Notes: generated from the letters alone by a model not told the origin. 64,000 nucleotides of DNA from Microthyrium microscopicum (GCA_010405405.1 MU004243.1:677340-741339), one strand, 5' to 3'; counted from the stretch's first letter, positions 33,616 through 45,908 are shown. Translations and numbers: made by a program.

Positions 33616-34922
33616 ATGGCTCGCTGGTCAAAGATCACTTCCAAAGCTTCCGACATGGCTGCCTCTGTGCGCTATCCCAAGCGCAAACGAACTACTATAT
33701 CGTATGCTGAAGCTACGGATCCGGCCGAAATCGATGTAGTAGCTCACGATGACGAAGACGTCAAGTTCCATGACATCGAATTCCCTGCGAAGAAGAAGAA
33801 GAAGGGTTCCAAAGCCAAGGTAGTCAAGGAAGACACCCTTACTGCTGAGGAGAAACAACGACGTGCAACATTCCCATTCATGAAGCTTCCCGGAGAAATA
33901 CGCAACGAAATTTATAAGCTGTGCCTGCTGATCAACCGAAATAAGTCCATCAAGTTCAAGGACCCGACATCTGATAGTCCAGGCAAAGTGGAAGTCCAAG
34001 TCAAGAAGAAGAGACAGCAGCGACGCTTCCGATGGGCGGCTACTTCCACCGCCGACCAAGACAAATGGCGTCCTTTTGTGCCTCATATGATCACCAACGT
34101 CTTGCTTATCAGCAAACAGGTCCACGCGGAAGCAGCTCCATTCCTCTACACTAACACGTTCAATTTCCCCTCCCAACGAGCTTCAAATGCCTTCCTTGTT
34201 ACGATCGGACCCACAAATTGCAAGCTTTTGCGTCGTATTACCTTTGGCGACCCTGAGGAGGGCGATCTAGAGGCATTCGGCTGGCGTCGAGATATGTTCA
34301 TGACCTTTCAAGCCCTTAGCGCTTGCACGAGCCTGGAACAGATTCATGTAAGAATCCCCCGATTTGTTATAATCCTATGTTTCCCCATCGCATGTTGTGG
34401 CTCCCATCAACTTCTATGGCTGCCACAAGATGCGATGGTGTTTCGTGCTAGAAAGACCAAGCGGTCTTTTCAACGATCATTGCCTTTGGTTGCACTGCCT
34501 TTTCATCAGAATCTAACGAGAATTAGGTACATGCACCATTGGAACGGTTCTACTCAAACCGCTTCACGGTAGACACGGTAGAGCCTGCCTTCGTTAGTTC
34601 GAGCCGCTTCGCGATGGACATCTGGGAATTGTGCGGTCATTGGTTTCGGGCAATAGCTTTGGCTCAACGAAACATATTCGCAGGACTGGACATATTTACT
34701 TTCAGCGACGATGTTTGGGAGAAGGCGCTAGGTATGGCTGGCAACGCTGCAGCTAGCTTCACTGGCGAAGAAACCGCCACCGACATGAAAAGCCTTGTGA
34801 AGGACGCGAAAGATAGCTACGACGTTACAATGAGAGGCATAATTCGAAAGAAGATGAGCGGTCTGGAGGCTGATAAAGACGGATTGCTGCCCCAAATACC
34901 ACCAGTTCAGCCTGTTCAGTAG
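33616..34922 (+). CDS. EXR3: 2EXR/F-box-like family protein
   Basis: Two exons, 33616-34347 and 34527-34922, encode 375 residues. The block RYPKRKRTTISYAE at 19-32 and KKKKKGSKAK at 59-68 are nuclear-localisation-like. The box FPFMKLPGEIRNEIYKLCL is at 86-104; the middle motif reads LLISKQVHAEAAPFLY; the second signature WFRAIALAQRNIFAGL is at about 283-298; the tail has GLEADKDGLL. The 179-nt phase-0 intron falls between the middle region and the second signature. The frame is open upstream to 33355, but 33616 is chosen because the N-terminus then matches EXR2. An ATG at 33655 is an alternative. Confidence 0.78.
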
Positions 34923-36121
34923 ACCAGCCGGATTACGGCCACTGCCTGCATGGATTCTGTCGAAACCACCAAGGGCGATCAAGCCCATCATATGCGATCA
35001 AGCCCAGCATCATTTACGATCAAGACAGGGAATTGTGTGCACGATATGTGCTGTTCTCTTTCTTCGATACTCTGATGTTCCATCTGTTTGGTGAGACAAA
35101 ACTGCGACTGTTTTTGCGGGACTAGATATTTTCAGTCTAAATTGAACTTGAATGAGCAAGGTCGTAGTTGTGTTCATCTTTTCATTAGCGTTGCTTGTTG
35201 CTAAAACGATATGTACCTGCATAATCAATATAATTGGGTTTGCCCATCTCTACCTATTTTTTCGATCATTTGCTCAATGCTATTTTGTCTAAACATCCTT
35301 TCAAGTGAGATATATCAGCGCAGGATGTGCGCCTCTTTTCCATTACATAGACCTTTTGATTGACAATGATACATTGGCCACATTGCCGTGGTGGTCTAAA
35401 TGGTTGCTTTAGCCTTATCCCAAGATTATATAACTTCAACCAATCAGAGTGCTTCTCAACCTTATGCAATTCAGTAATTGCCTGCTCGATAATAGGACTT
35501 GGAGTAGGCACACACCCATCACGATGTCTGCCATCGCACTATAACAGAAGAAGATGCTTTACTTCCTAGCGTACTCGAAGTCGAACCAGATATTAAGTGG
35601 GTATTATCGCATTCGAGTTCACAGCGCTGCGTATAATAGACATTGTAATGGCTGGGAGCTTGGGATTCAAGGTCGGCCTTGACTCGCGGCAGTGTTCCAG
35701 ACTTCCATTCGAGCAGCCACCCAGTATTCTCGTCGGTTGGGCGATGTGTGCCACAAAGTCATGAATTAACATCATCTGTTTTCACCTGAGGCGCACAATA
35801 ATGTGTTCAGGCTTCGTTAATGAGGTGAACTACGACTTTGGCGTGCAAATTTCGATGATTCTTTCTTCTTTGAGTTAATCCCGCCTCAAATAAATGACTG
35901 TGAAGTCACTTGAATGCCTCGCGTGAACCTGTCCCGGGACCTCTTGCTCCACCTCTTTTCGCTTTTTCTCGCTCTGTTACCTTGTCCACCGCAAATTCTT
36001 CAATCGACACGGGTTGACTTTCCACCCTGCTATTTGCCCAATTTATAACAACCCGCTCCCGTATTCCAGCACTTTTTACCGCGCCTCAACAAGGTATACT
36101 CGCCGTCAAGTGCTCTACATC
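34923..36121. other. EXR3-EXR4 spacer
   Basis: Holds the EXR3 3' region and EXR4 promoter. The bipartite motif is at 35440-35462 and a TTATAAC element at about 36044. No other gene is supported. Confidence 0.4.
35440..35462 (+). promoter_or_regulatory. CCAAT bipartite motif upstream of EXR4
   Basis: CCAATCA, N10, CAACCTTATGC (one change in the second half), about 680 bp before the ATG. Confidence 0.5.
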
Positions 36122-37407
36122 ATGTCTAACGAGGCACTTATCAATTCCGCGGCGCCCAGCGCCAGCGCCGGCACCGCGCGCTATCCGAAGGGTGAGCATG
36201 TATCTCTCTCTCATACTGAACTTGTCAACTTGCGCATCAAAGACGACAATGCCGACGGGGACTCGTTTGACCGGCCAGAGTCGGTTGGTGACTTTGAACT
36301 TAGGTGCCAGATCATGGTAAGCAAAAGCCATCTAACTTTACATTCTAGATGAGCTATTGACCAAAGGATAGAACGCTCAAGATGCCCATGCAACTATCAA
36401 CATCGCGAAGTCATCGAATACGTCCGCAAACTTGCGTCGAGACACCTTCCCTTTCTTGAGTCTGCCTCCAGAGATGCGTAACGAGATATACGGTTGGTGC
36501 TTGGTAAGTCTTCTTTCATCTCAAGAAAATCCCAGGTTCTACTTCAACCTGTGTTGGCTAGAACGATATGGGCCTGGCTTGGGTTTTATTCTTATGCTAA
36601 TAGAATACAGGCTATGCACGACAACGAGCCTCTCATTATGAAGGATACTGTTACACTCGTCCCAGAAAAAGTCATTTCGAATACTGGACTTCTGCAAATC
36701 AGAATCTACCCAACAAAAGGCCCCTGTCGCCTAAATCGTGCAGAAGGCCGAAGCCGCGCTGTTCCCTTGATTACAAGCATCTTGAGAATCAATAAGCAAA
36801 TACATGCCGAAGCAGCCTCCCTGCTATACTCACGATTGCTTAGCTTACAGTCCTACAAGGCCATGGCCATCTTTCTGGGGGAATTGGCACACAGCATCGC
36901 GTCTTCCTTCGGAAAATTCATTTTCGAACTCCTCGATATGACTTCGACATGATAATCCAACGCCACGAAATCTCCGTCATGCTTCAGACATTGGCCTCTT
37001 TCCCAGATATCGAACAAATACAGCTTGCGACTTGGCCCGAACAGCTGACCGACTACACTCGGCCGAGCGATATGCGGCAAGCTCTCGATGAATCTATGAC
37101 GAAGTTTGTTCGCCTCTTCTTGATGGTCTGCGGACACTGGTTCAGAGCCATCGCTATAGCTAAGCGTAACATCTTCGCGGGCCTAGACGTCTTCTCGTTT
37201 GAACAATCCTTCTGGGAAGATTGTTGCCAGCAATTCATTCAGAACAAATGGCTGGAAAAAGATATCGAGCGTGAGTGGATTCAAGATATCTCTACGCCTG
37301 CGATTCGGTTTCGGAACACCTTTATCGCAAAATTGAAGATCATGTTGAGGGATCAATTGAGCGTCTACCGAGCTGCTGAGGACGGCAGCTTCCCGACAAT
37401 CACATAG
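36122..37407 (+). CDS. EXR4: 2EXR/F-box-like protein, frame interrupted by a 1-nt deletion
   Basis: Exons 36122-36316, 36372-36503 and 36611-37407. The first two are joined by the phase-0 intron shared with other EXR genes. The N-terminal block is reduced to ARYPKGEHVSLSHTE. The box FPFLSLPPEMRNEIYGWCL precedes the second intron. In exon 3 the frame shifts at a run of five G (36877-36881): up to there it reads SLQSYKAMAIFLG, and family-like sequence resumes one frame over as GIGTQHRVFLRKIHF. One extra G would restore continuity. The downstream part keeps CGHWFRAIAIAKRNIFAGLD and the tail AAEDGSF. It is either a young pseudogene or a homopolymer sequencing error. No intron explains the shift. 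Confidence 0.7.
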
Positions 37408-38374
37408 ATAGCATGGATTGGAGATGTAGCTTAGCCAAGTGGTTAGGCAGTGGTCCACTAAATTCACTGTCGTACTATGTGGAATGTTTGACGATCATGT
37501 CTTCTCTGCCTGTCGACAGTCGGACCAAACAAGAAATTACCCCTTCAAGATTGCCGGCTATCACGTGTCACGCTTTCGTGCAAAGTATTATATCTCCTGT
37601 CGAGTTCTCAAAGTCCTCGACTCACCATCGAATGTATCGGTTTTTGGACCTTCCGTTGAGTTTATCTTTGCCAACAAGTGCTTGCCAGTGTACTAGCTTC
37701 AGGGACCAGGTAGCCCCTTTTTGCCTATTCAGACTCAGATACTGCACTGGAGATCCCAGTTTTCTTCGTACTAATAATACATTGTTTCTCTGCAACTAAA
37801 CTCTAGTAGTGCTTGAAGTGAAGCTCCTGTTGGTATTTCTGATAAAGCCCTCGTGTTCAACTCAGCTTCGCAAAATCCCGAGACGTCCCCACAAGTCAAA
37901 CACTGAGCATTGACAAGCGAGGTAGTTGATCTGGATGTTATAACGCTGTATTTTCTAGGTTTTCCTTCTCGGCGCTGCACTACTCCATGCAGTGGATCTT
38001 CCCCTATCGCTCATTCTCCCTATCCATCAACATGCTACAAATACGTGACCATGCTATGGATCGTCACCGCGCTTACTATGCTAACAACGCTTCCGCGTCT
38101 CTGTTCTATTGATGTTGTGGTATGCAGTGAGTGTTTACGTAAGTTGCTCCTGCTGGATCTCTAGAAAAGTTAACGGTTTACCATCTCGACATTTGTTCAC
38201 ATATATGGAGATCTCCATCGGTACCAACTTACAGTTGTTCCACGCCATGGACCTTAGAAGCGCCCTTTCTCGTCTCTCCACACCTCTTGATCATTGTTGA
38301 GGTCTCCCTTCGCGAAAAGAGAAGCTTCAAGGTCCACCAGCGGTCCACCCTCGAGGGCTTTCAACGGGGCTCAG

Positions 38375-38397
38375 CCAATCGAAAGTCTTCTCAGCCT
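38375..38397 (+). promoter_or_regulatory. CCAAT bipartite motif upstream of EXR5
   Basis: CCAATCG, N10, CAGCCTCAT, about 430 bp before the ATG; same 23-bp geometry as the other copies. Confidence 0.5.
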
Positions 38398-38670
38398 CAT
38401 GACTGCTTGCTCTTGCGTACTTCCTCAACACCACCTGCATCGTGGACCTGTATCTTTCTCTTTGAGCTCTGTTCTCGCTAGTTCAGCTCCTCTAACTACC
38501 CAATAGCCCATCCACCTGCCAGATATCCATACCTTTAACACAAAGCTAACCTGATAGGCCTGTCCGCCCGCATAAGCTCTTTCCCTTCGCTCAGTCAAAA
38601 CGATGACATATACGCCTTAAGGTCAGCCATTGACGTCTTTCTTGCTACCTTAAAAATCAAATGGTTCTGG

Positions 38671-38677
38671 TATAAAA
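38671..38677 (+). promoter_or_regulatory. TATA box of EXR5
   Basis: TATAAAA lies 135 bp before the EXR5 ATG, the same distance seen at the small coiled-coil genes. Confidence 0.5.
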
Positions 38678-38805
38678 ACTTTTTTTTACGCCTCGCTCCA
38701 TCTCTCTCTGCTAACTTTCCTTCCACCACACCAAATTTGCTAGCCATTGACACTGCTAAATCCAAGACTCCACCACAATCAACCGCTTTCAAGCTCAACA
38801 GCACC

Positions 38806-40375
38806 ATGTCTAAGTCGAAAAAGATGAGCTCATTGGCTACCGACGATGTCACTCTGCGCTCCTCGAAGCGCAAGCGAGTGGCGGACTCCTATGTCGAAGT
38901 GGATAACTTGAACGACCAAAACAACATCGAAGGCGCACACTCTGACCGGAAAGATGATCTCACAATGGAGGAGATGAAGAAGCAGATGAAAGAGATGAAA
39001 AAGATGATGAAGAAGATGAAGGAGATGGAGATGTTGAAGAAGATGATGAAGGAGATATTTGCCGATACCTCAGACTCAGAGGGTTTGATTAGCGACCATG
39101 AGCAGAAGTCAAAAGCCAAAGTGAGTTCATTGACCCTAATCTTTAAAAACTCAAGCATTCACTGACTTGCAAAAAGATATCTGCTGTCGCTAGAGTTCGC
39201 CTTGCCAAAACTATCAAAGCCAAAGGCAAGGCCAGACGCCCGAGACGAGACATCTTTCCATTCATGCTGCTACCAGGCGAAATCCGCAACCAGATCTACG
39301 ATTGGTGTCTCACTAATGACCGAGAAGCTGCGATTGAGGTACAAGATCCTCCAAACGATCACCCGGAGCGCGTCCGGATTGAACGTGAGTATGGGAATGA
39401 GAACACCATGCCTTACAAGCGATTCACGTTGAATGCTCTTGAGCCTAAGATTTTGCGGCTCACCAAGGTTATCCATGTAAGTCTTCCTGAGTTTACCTTC
39501 ATTCGTTTGAAATGTTCAGTTCTTTGGCTTCCAGTGGCTGGTTCCCAGCAAATCTTACGACTCTCATCGAGACATCTATGATCCAGTGTCATGGATCTCA
39601 TTAGACTCGATAGCTTCTGGAGACTTTTTATGGTTTTTACTGGAAAGTCACGAGAAGGCCTCTACAACCGTGTTTTCACACTCATCTCGCCGGGTTTGAC
39701 GTTGTTATTTTATATTTACTGACATTTTGTAGAAAGAAGCGGCTTCAATACTCTATTCTCGATGCTTCATCTTCGGCTCCGCTAAAGCAGTGGTCGCCTT
39801 TCTCGCTGCCATAGGCCCACAACACTGCTTATTGCTTCGACAAATTGTCTTCGGCCGCGGCCGAAACTTTGACTTCAAACGCTCCGAAATATTCGCAATG
39901 TTTCAATTGCTTACGGCCTACACCAACATTGCGTCAATCAAATTCAATGCACGGTTCCCGTTAGTTTACTACGAACGTATCACGTAAGATTTTGAATCTC
40001 TTGAATTTCAATATCATTAAATGCATAACGCTAACGAATTCCAGCTTCCAGAACAGTAGAGACTCATTCTTTGTCAAGGGCTTTATCCAGATGATCTGGG
40101 ATCTCAGTGAGTCCTGGTTCAGAGCCATGGCCGTTGAACAGGGCAATATCTTCGCTGGAGTAACAGTTTTCTCGATTGAACAGGTTTTTTGGGAGTTTGT
40201 TGGTCCAATGGCCAAGATGAAGGGCCGCTCTCTCACGAACGCGGAGATAAGTTACGCTTGGAGCCAGCGACAGACTACCGGGGCTCAGCTACAGCAGTGT
40301 TTCAACGCTGGAATCAAGAAATTCTTACGCGCCAAGTTCAGCATTTATCAGGCTGATGACAACGGTCATTTCTGA
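38806..40375 (+). CDS. EXR5: 2EXR/F-box-like protein with Met/Lys-rich insertion
   Basis: Four exons, 38806-39120, 39177-39476, 39733-39983 and 40045-40375, encode 398 residues. The basic block is SSKRKRVADSYVE. Residues about 54-84 are a Met/Lys/Glu-only stretch (MEEMKKQMKEMKKMMKK and on), encoded by a degenerate GATGAA/GAAGATG repeat and predicted as one long helix; no other paralogue has it. The box FPFMLLPGEIRNQIYDWCL is at 131-149; the second signature is altered to WFRAMAVEQGNIFAGV (313-328); the tail is ADDNGHF. Intron 1 is the shared phase-0 intron; intron 2 (256 nt) is unusually long. Function unknown. Confidence 0.78.
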
Positions 40376-40526
40376 TAGGTTATCTGGACACCGGACTGGA
40401 CTGTGCACATTCTCGCCAATATCCGATCTCTTCGACGCCATCGCAGAGCAGAGGATCAGCACTTCATGTTTCAACTCCATGACTGATTTAGCACACCACG
40501 CCACAAAAAATCGCAGTACCAGTGAC
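40376..40526. other. EXR5 3' flank
   Basis: Short stretch between the EXR5 stop and the minisatellite. Nothing recognised. Confidence 0.3.
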
Positions 40527-40792
40527 TGCTCAACACACCATCGCCTGATTACAACACCACCGTTTGCTTACAACACTATCGCCAGTTTGCATCAACCATG
40601 CATTGTTACAACATCACCACCTGTTTACAACACCACTGCCTGCTTACAACACCGCCGCTTGCTTACAATGCTACTGCATGCTTACCACACCACCGCCTGA
40701 TTACAACACCACCGCCTGGTCAAAGAATCACCGTCTGTTTACGACACCACCGATTGCTTACAACATTACTGCCTGTCAACAGCACCACCACT
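40527..40792 (+). repeat. Minisatellite, 14 units of 19 bp
   Basis: The sequence divides exactly into 14 consecutive 19-bp units with consensus TGCTTACAACACCACCGCC. Most units differ from it at one to six positions; units 4 and 11 are the most diverged. Because 19 is not a multiple of three, the open frames crossing it are accidental. It lies 150 bp after the EXR5 stop codon. Confidence 0.85.
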
Positions 40793-42133
40793 AATAGCAC
40801 TATCCCATGCTTCACTGACACCGCACCAACATAACTTACTGCTCGTTTCCTTATCAAGATCGTCGTCATCTGACTCTATCGGAAAGTCTGAAAGTGGAAG
40901 ACGGGCCACGACCAAAAGTTAGAACAAATGATTGTAGTGAATGATAAAATTATTGTATAAATTGACGCTTTCCCTGTGACAATGATTGTTGATCTGAGTT
41001 ACCGGAAGGAGCTCGATGAGTAGGCGGGTAGACAGTAAAAAGGCTTTAGTCACAGCTGGAGACTCTTGATAAATAGCACGCGGCACGAAGAGCTTATCAT
41101 GTAGACATGTTTATCGAAACTGCTCGAGGAAGCTAAGTAATCTTTTCTACTTGAGAAGATTATATGTCACTGTGCAAGCCCAAATTGTGTTACGAAATCC
41201 GAGCGAAACCGAAGAATATCGTGTTCCCCATTGCTTTGGATGGCCATCGTAGAAAGAGTTTCGTATCTAGTCCTTTGGATGCCGTTGAATGTGAGGGTAT
41301 CTAACAGCCAAACACAAGTGACGATATTTGTTTAACTCAAAGACTTTTACTCTCCCATTTTATTGAATGGCCCCTATCCAAAACCTCCTCAATTGAGTGC
41401 GGCGGTTGCAACCAAATGCCGTGGATGTCTTACCGTTCTACGCCGATGTTACCAAATAGTCTTTTCAAAATATGTTAGCTCTTAACATAATACTGTAGTA
41501 ACGAGTTCTAACTGCCCGGGTTCTCATAATATGAACGAAATTTCAGCGACACAAAAAAAGAGTTGGCTGCGTTCTCTTAACAATGAAGTTGAGGAGCATT
41601 GAAGTTGGAATTGGCCAATCATGATGAGTGTCAGCCTTATAGCCGCATTTGATCTGTCACCAGCCACTAGCACTACCTCAACCACTTCAACATATTTATA
41701 GCCAGTGAAATCTCTTATGCACCTATAGCATTCCTACTGCTTGATTTATCCCCAGCTCTTGCCAGTCATATCATTGATAATAACTCCTGGCCTCAGTCAT
41801 GTGGATGAGCTGCCTGTTATAGCTCTTCTGGCCCATTTAGAAAGGCTCCTGCCAGCACCACGACGTCACTGGCAGAAACTGACCTCCAGCAGTAATATCG
41901 CTGGGGCTTGGGGCACCCGAGAGTCGTGTAAAATTCCGTGCCTAACCTTTCTCAAGAGCTTAAAACTTTCCCTTTTTCACCCATCCTCCACTCTACAACT
42001 CAACCTCGACTTGCACACTACCACCACATCGTACAAAATCCCCTCAAGATCACAACTTTGCCTTGCCTAACAGGTTGTCAGCGCGTTGACCGACTTCAAA
42101 CTCTTCAGTTCTATTACCAGTTCGTTATCAGCA
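40793..42133. other. EXR5-EXR6 spacer
   Basis: About 1.3 kb without a supported gene. Contains the EXR6 bipartite motif at 41615-41637, a TATTTATA at about 41692 and a CT/CA-rich leader before the ATG. Confidence 0.4.
41615..41637 (+). promoter_or_regulatory. CCAAT bipartite motif upstream of EXR6
   Basis: CCAATCA, N10, CAGCCTTATAGC, about 500 bp before the ATG. This copy matches the second-half consensus exactly. Confidence 0.55.
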
Positions 42134-43287
42134 ATGGCTCAAACTCAGTCCGAAGCAGCCCTTATAGCCTCTGCCGGTTATGGTGATCCCCGATATCCAC
42201 CACGCAAACGCGCAAAAGTCTCTTATATCGAGGTGGAAGAGTTCGCAGACTATGATACTGATGTTGATGTTGATGATAACGACGGTGATGAGAACGACTC
42301 TCCAAAAAAGGTTTGTCAACAAGGCTCGCATTTTCAGCGGCATCCTGCGCACAGATTTCTAATATATTGTAGCACGTTAGCAGACGAAAAGCAGCCACTC
42401 GGGGTCTAACCAAGCGCCGTGGGAACCAGAAAGAGCATGGAATCTTCCCCTTCATGAAGTTACCAGGAGAAATTCGCAACCTCATCTACGAGTTTTGTCT
42501 CAAAATTGACCCTGCGACACCTATCGACATCCTTCATCCAGGCTCCACCCAACCAGGCAAAATTCGAGTTTTAAAGCGTAAGCAGAATAGCTTGGCGTTT
42601 CTTACCAATGGGCCCTGCGATAACTCTAATTCTGCATTCAATTATCCGGACCACGTTCGAGTGCCGCACATCATTTCCAAAGTGCTTGTGCTCAACAAAG
42701 CAATCGCTTTAGAGGCTTCACGATTCCTTTACGAAAACACCTTCAACTTCTGTACCCCACGAGCAGCTCAAACCTTTCTCGCAGTCATTGGCCCTGATAA
42801 CCTTAGACGTATCACTCATGTCACATTCGACCGCAAGTCTAAGTCGATGATTAGTCGCCAACACGAGATGTTCATGGCATTCGTTATGCTCCAGCCCTGT
42901 GTGGGAATTAAAAGCATTGTATTCGCTGGTTACTTCCCTCAGCCATATTCAAGCAAGGTCATTCTCCACGCTGCCGAGAATAAGTGGAACATGTCATTTT
43001 TCGCCAGCATGATATTTGAAGACTGCGGATCTTGGTATCGATCCATTGCTCTGGCGAGACGTAACATCTACGCCGGTCTCACTGTCTTGACAATTCGTCC
43101 GCGAACATATGGTTTCATGATTCACTCCTACCTCCGAAATCAGGCCTATAGCCCCGCATGGATTGCAGATTTCCATGCAAAGACCGACCAGAATGTAGCC
43201 ATGGCGGACTGCTTCGAGGCTGATATGAAGTTGCTCCTCAAGAAGAAGCTTACCTTCCCTCACGTTGATGATCAGGGCAATTTCTAA
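42134..43287 (+). CDS. EXR6: 2EXR/F-box-like family protein
   Basis: Two exons, 42134-42310 and 42373-43287, encode 363 residues. The intron is the shared phase-0 intron; its donor is GTTTGT. The N-terminal block is PRYPPRKRAKVSYIEVEE, followed by an Asp-rich acidic stretch. The box FPFMKLPGEIRNLIYEFCL is at 84-102, the middle motif VLVLNKAIALEASRFLYEN follows, and the second signature is WYRSIALARRNIYAGL at about 280-295. The tail VDDQGNF is family-typical. It has the fewest introns together with an intact frame, so it may be the best reference copy for the family here. Function unknown. Confidence 0.82.
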
Positions 43288-43790
43288 TGAGACCAGGCAA
43301 AAGGTTGTGCTGAATGGCCCTGTGATTGGCATGCCTACTCATCACTGAGATTCCGGTGAGGCTATGTTGTTGTTGATTGTAGCCAGGTCATGCTTGTGCT
43401 ATCAACAAGGACAGTCCATTTGTTCTGCCAGTTCGTTGACAGTCAATTGATTCGATGGCTTGGCAGATCTGAAGTGGTGGAAGTCGACGAAGGAATACCA
43501 CGCAATGGAAAAAGTATCAAAGAGAAATTGTTTGCGGGACACATACACTGTCGTAGATAATGCCACAAGTACCAATTACCATTTCTTTATGCCTGATCTA
43601 TGAGTGAACTGCTATCCAGTTGTTCCTCGAGCAACTTGGCTGCTGCTGACTACCTGATGATGGACAAGAATCTCGTTGAAAATCATAGACTTCTATGTTC
43701 TTGCTAAGCTACCTTATAAGGTCACTGCTTTTTATTATTATAATCGCGGAATCAAGCATACTTCGTCATGCTGGAGTGGTATCTATCGTT
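43288..43790. other. Convergent spacer
   Basis: Between the EXR6 stop and the stop of the minus-strand SDR gene. Nothing recognised. Confidence 0.35.
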
Positions 43791-44716
43791 TCAAGCAGCA
43801 AAAGGCCAGCCTCCAAGTCCAGTCGTCAAGTAAAACGGATCTTCCTTGACACGATCAACCTTCTCCTTCAACTGAGTTACATCCCAGTTGGAAAACAGGA
43901 ATCTTCCACTAAACGGCTTAGCCTCCGGCGACGACAGCCACACTGCAAAGTGAGCAGGCAATTGAACTAGAAACAAAATATCAGTACGAACTTTTCGAAC
44001 ACGCGTAGAGCAAACGTACCAGTATCCAAAATCTCCTCAAAGTCCATCCCAGACTTCTTGTACATCGCCGTATCAACAATACCCGGCTGGATATTAAACA
44101 CGCTCAAATCCGGATTCTCCGCCGCAATAAACTCATACACCCTACTCAACGCAATCTTCGACGCCGCATAAGCAGACGTATTCGTCATATTCGGCATCGG
44201 CGCTGGCAAAAAGCCCGCTCCACTACTCGTCCCGATAATCGTACCACCCGCCTTCTTACTCGGAAGAAACGCCTGTGCCAAAATCGCACTGCCCTTGACA
44301 TGTATTTCAAACGCACTCCACCAATTTGCTAGATTGCTTTTTTCGATTGTTCCTGGGGTTGGTAGGAAGCCTGCGTTGGCGACGATTACGTCCCAGGAGC
44401 CGATTTCTTTGGCTGCTGCGGTCATGGCGGCTTCGTCGGCGACATCGGCTACGTGGATGGTTACGGAGAGGCCGGGATATTTCTTTTCGTGGATGACTTT
44501 TGATTCTTGGAGGGTTTTGGATGTGCGGCCGGTGATGTGGATGTTGGTTGCGCCTGCTTGGGCAAAGGCGTCGATTGTTTCACGGCCGATTCCTTGGCCG
44601 CCGCCGGTTATTACGATGGTTTTGCCTTTTTGGGAGAGTTCGGGGCGGGTGGGGTTTATGGCGTCGTAGGTATCTCTGTGCCACTCGGTGACTGGAGCTG
44701 GGAATGGTGGTTGCAT
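43791..44716 (-). CDS. Short-chain dehydrogenase/reductase
   Basis: Two exons, 44716-44020 and 43966-43791, with a 53-nt phase-1 intron, encode 290 residues. The Rossmann motif TGGGQGIG is at 37-44, the NAG motif at about 114-116, the catalytic Ser in IGTSSG, and the active-site YAASK at about 183-187. These define a classical SDR using NAD(P)H. Substrate is unknown. No signal peptide is visible, so it is probably cytosolic. The C-terminal exon (SNWDVTQLKEK) fits fungal SDRs of this length. Confidence 0.88.
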
Positions 44717-45908
44717 GTTGGATGGAACTGGGTTAGACGATCTAGATTAAGTGGTGGAACTATAAAATGGCGTTTGTGGTTTAAGAAGATGGTGTCGCTG
44801 ATTGGGGATGTGAATTGTACTTTCTCGACTTATGGGTGCTCTTTATTAAATACTACAATGGTTGCTAGGATATTTCAGAATTTCCAATCCTCATGATTGC
44901 GAGCTTACGCCATCTTTGATATCGGAGTTAGGTACATAGACTGCAGTAAGCTTGCATGCTCACCAATCAGGGAGGCTTGCAAAATGTGAGTAATCATCAA
45001 GCATCGACATTAGATATACCGTATGTGGAATATCAGGTACGTTGAACCCTGATTATTCGCCAAGCGGACCAGTAGACTACCTTTGGAAGGATCTAGGGCT
45101 GAAGACAATTCGCATTCGATAAGCAACATAACTTACTTGGTTCCCCGCTGGATTATGAGTGGTGTTTGACAAAGCACAACCTTACTTAGATTTTACTGAG
45201 CAAGACACAGGAGAATAAACAACCGACTACAAACCCATCAACATTCAGTATCATATCATGATCCAGAACTGGAAAAGCTGGGGATGTTTGAGTTCTTCGA
45301 GCCTGAAAAGCAAGTCTATGAGAAGAGCTTCTCGCACCATTTACCCGACTGTCCGACAAGTATAAGCAAGGGGCTGAAGAATATAGTAGTGCCATATATA
45401 GCGAATAGAGCTGCAGACACGGTCGCTTACTCACGCTAGGCTTTTGATAAGCCACAGAGCCAGACGCTGGTCGAAACTGCTCAGCATGGGTACGCAGGGC
45501 GCATGTATAACCTTCCAAGGTTGATGCTTATAGCTACGCCTGCATGTAGAAGCTCACAAGCTCGCTATCCTCTATCGCGCGAGCCATGAGAAGCCTATTT
45601 CCTCAAAGTTCACTCTAGACTTTTCAAGTTCCTAAACTCCTCCCTCATCGCATGTGATCGCAATGTGCAAGTTTTGATTCTGTAAATTATAGATTATGAA
45701 TGTTGACACTTATGGAAGTGGGATTGCTTCCGTTCCGGTGATAAATTACAAATCAAGACCACTCTGACATCGTCGCTCGTAACACCACACAATCAATCTA
45801 CAAGAGCACAATAGGATTGAATGTGAATAGAGATTACTATTCAGTATGAGCTGTACCTCATTACGCAGCTCGCGCCACGTTTCTGTGTCATGTCCACTAC
45901 CGCAGTCT
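44717..45908. other. Intergenic
   Basis: About 1.2 kb between the SDR start and the glucoamylase stop. No gene is supported; the open frame at 45186-45518 on the minus strand has no coding features. Confidence 0.35.

Larger units (their letters stand above)
37408..38805. other. EXR4-EXR5 spacer
   Basis: About 1.4 kb with no supported gene. Contains a short tRNA-like string near 37424-37450 that lacks the other tRNA parts, the EXR5 bipartite motif (38375-38397) and a TATAAAA box (38671-38677). Confidence 0.4.

Noticed and set aside
37424-37486. tRNA-like string (TAGCTTAGCCAAGTGGTTAGG) just after EXR4
   Set aside because: It resembles a D-arm/A box, but no anticodon arm, T-arm (GGTTCGA) or acceptor pairing can be built from the following bases.
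40564-40834. Thr/His/Pro-rich open frames across the minisatellite
   Set aside because: They are a by-product of a 19-bp repeat without stop codons; the unit is not a multiple of three, so no protein repeat is selected.
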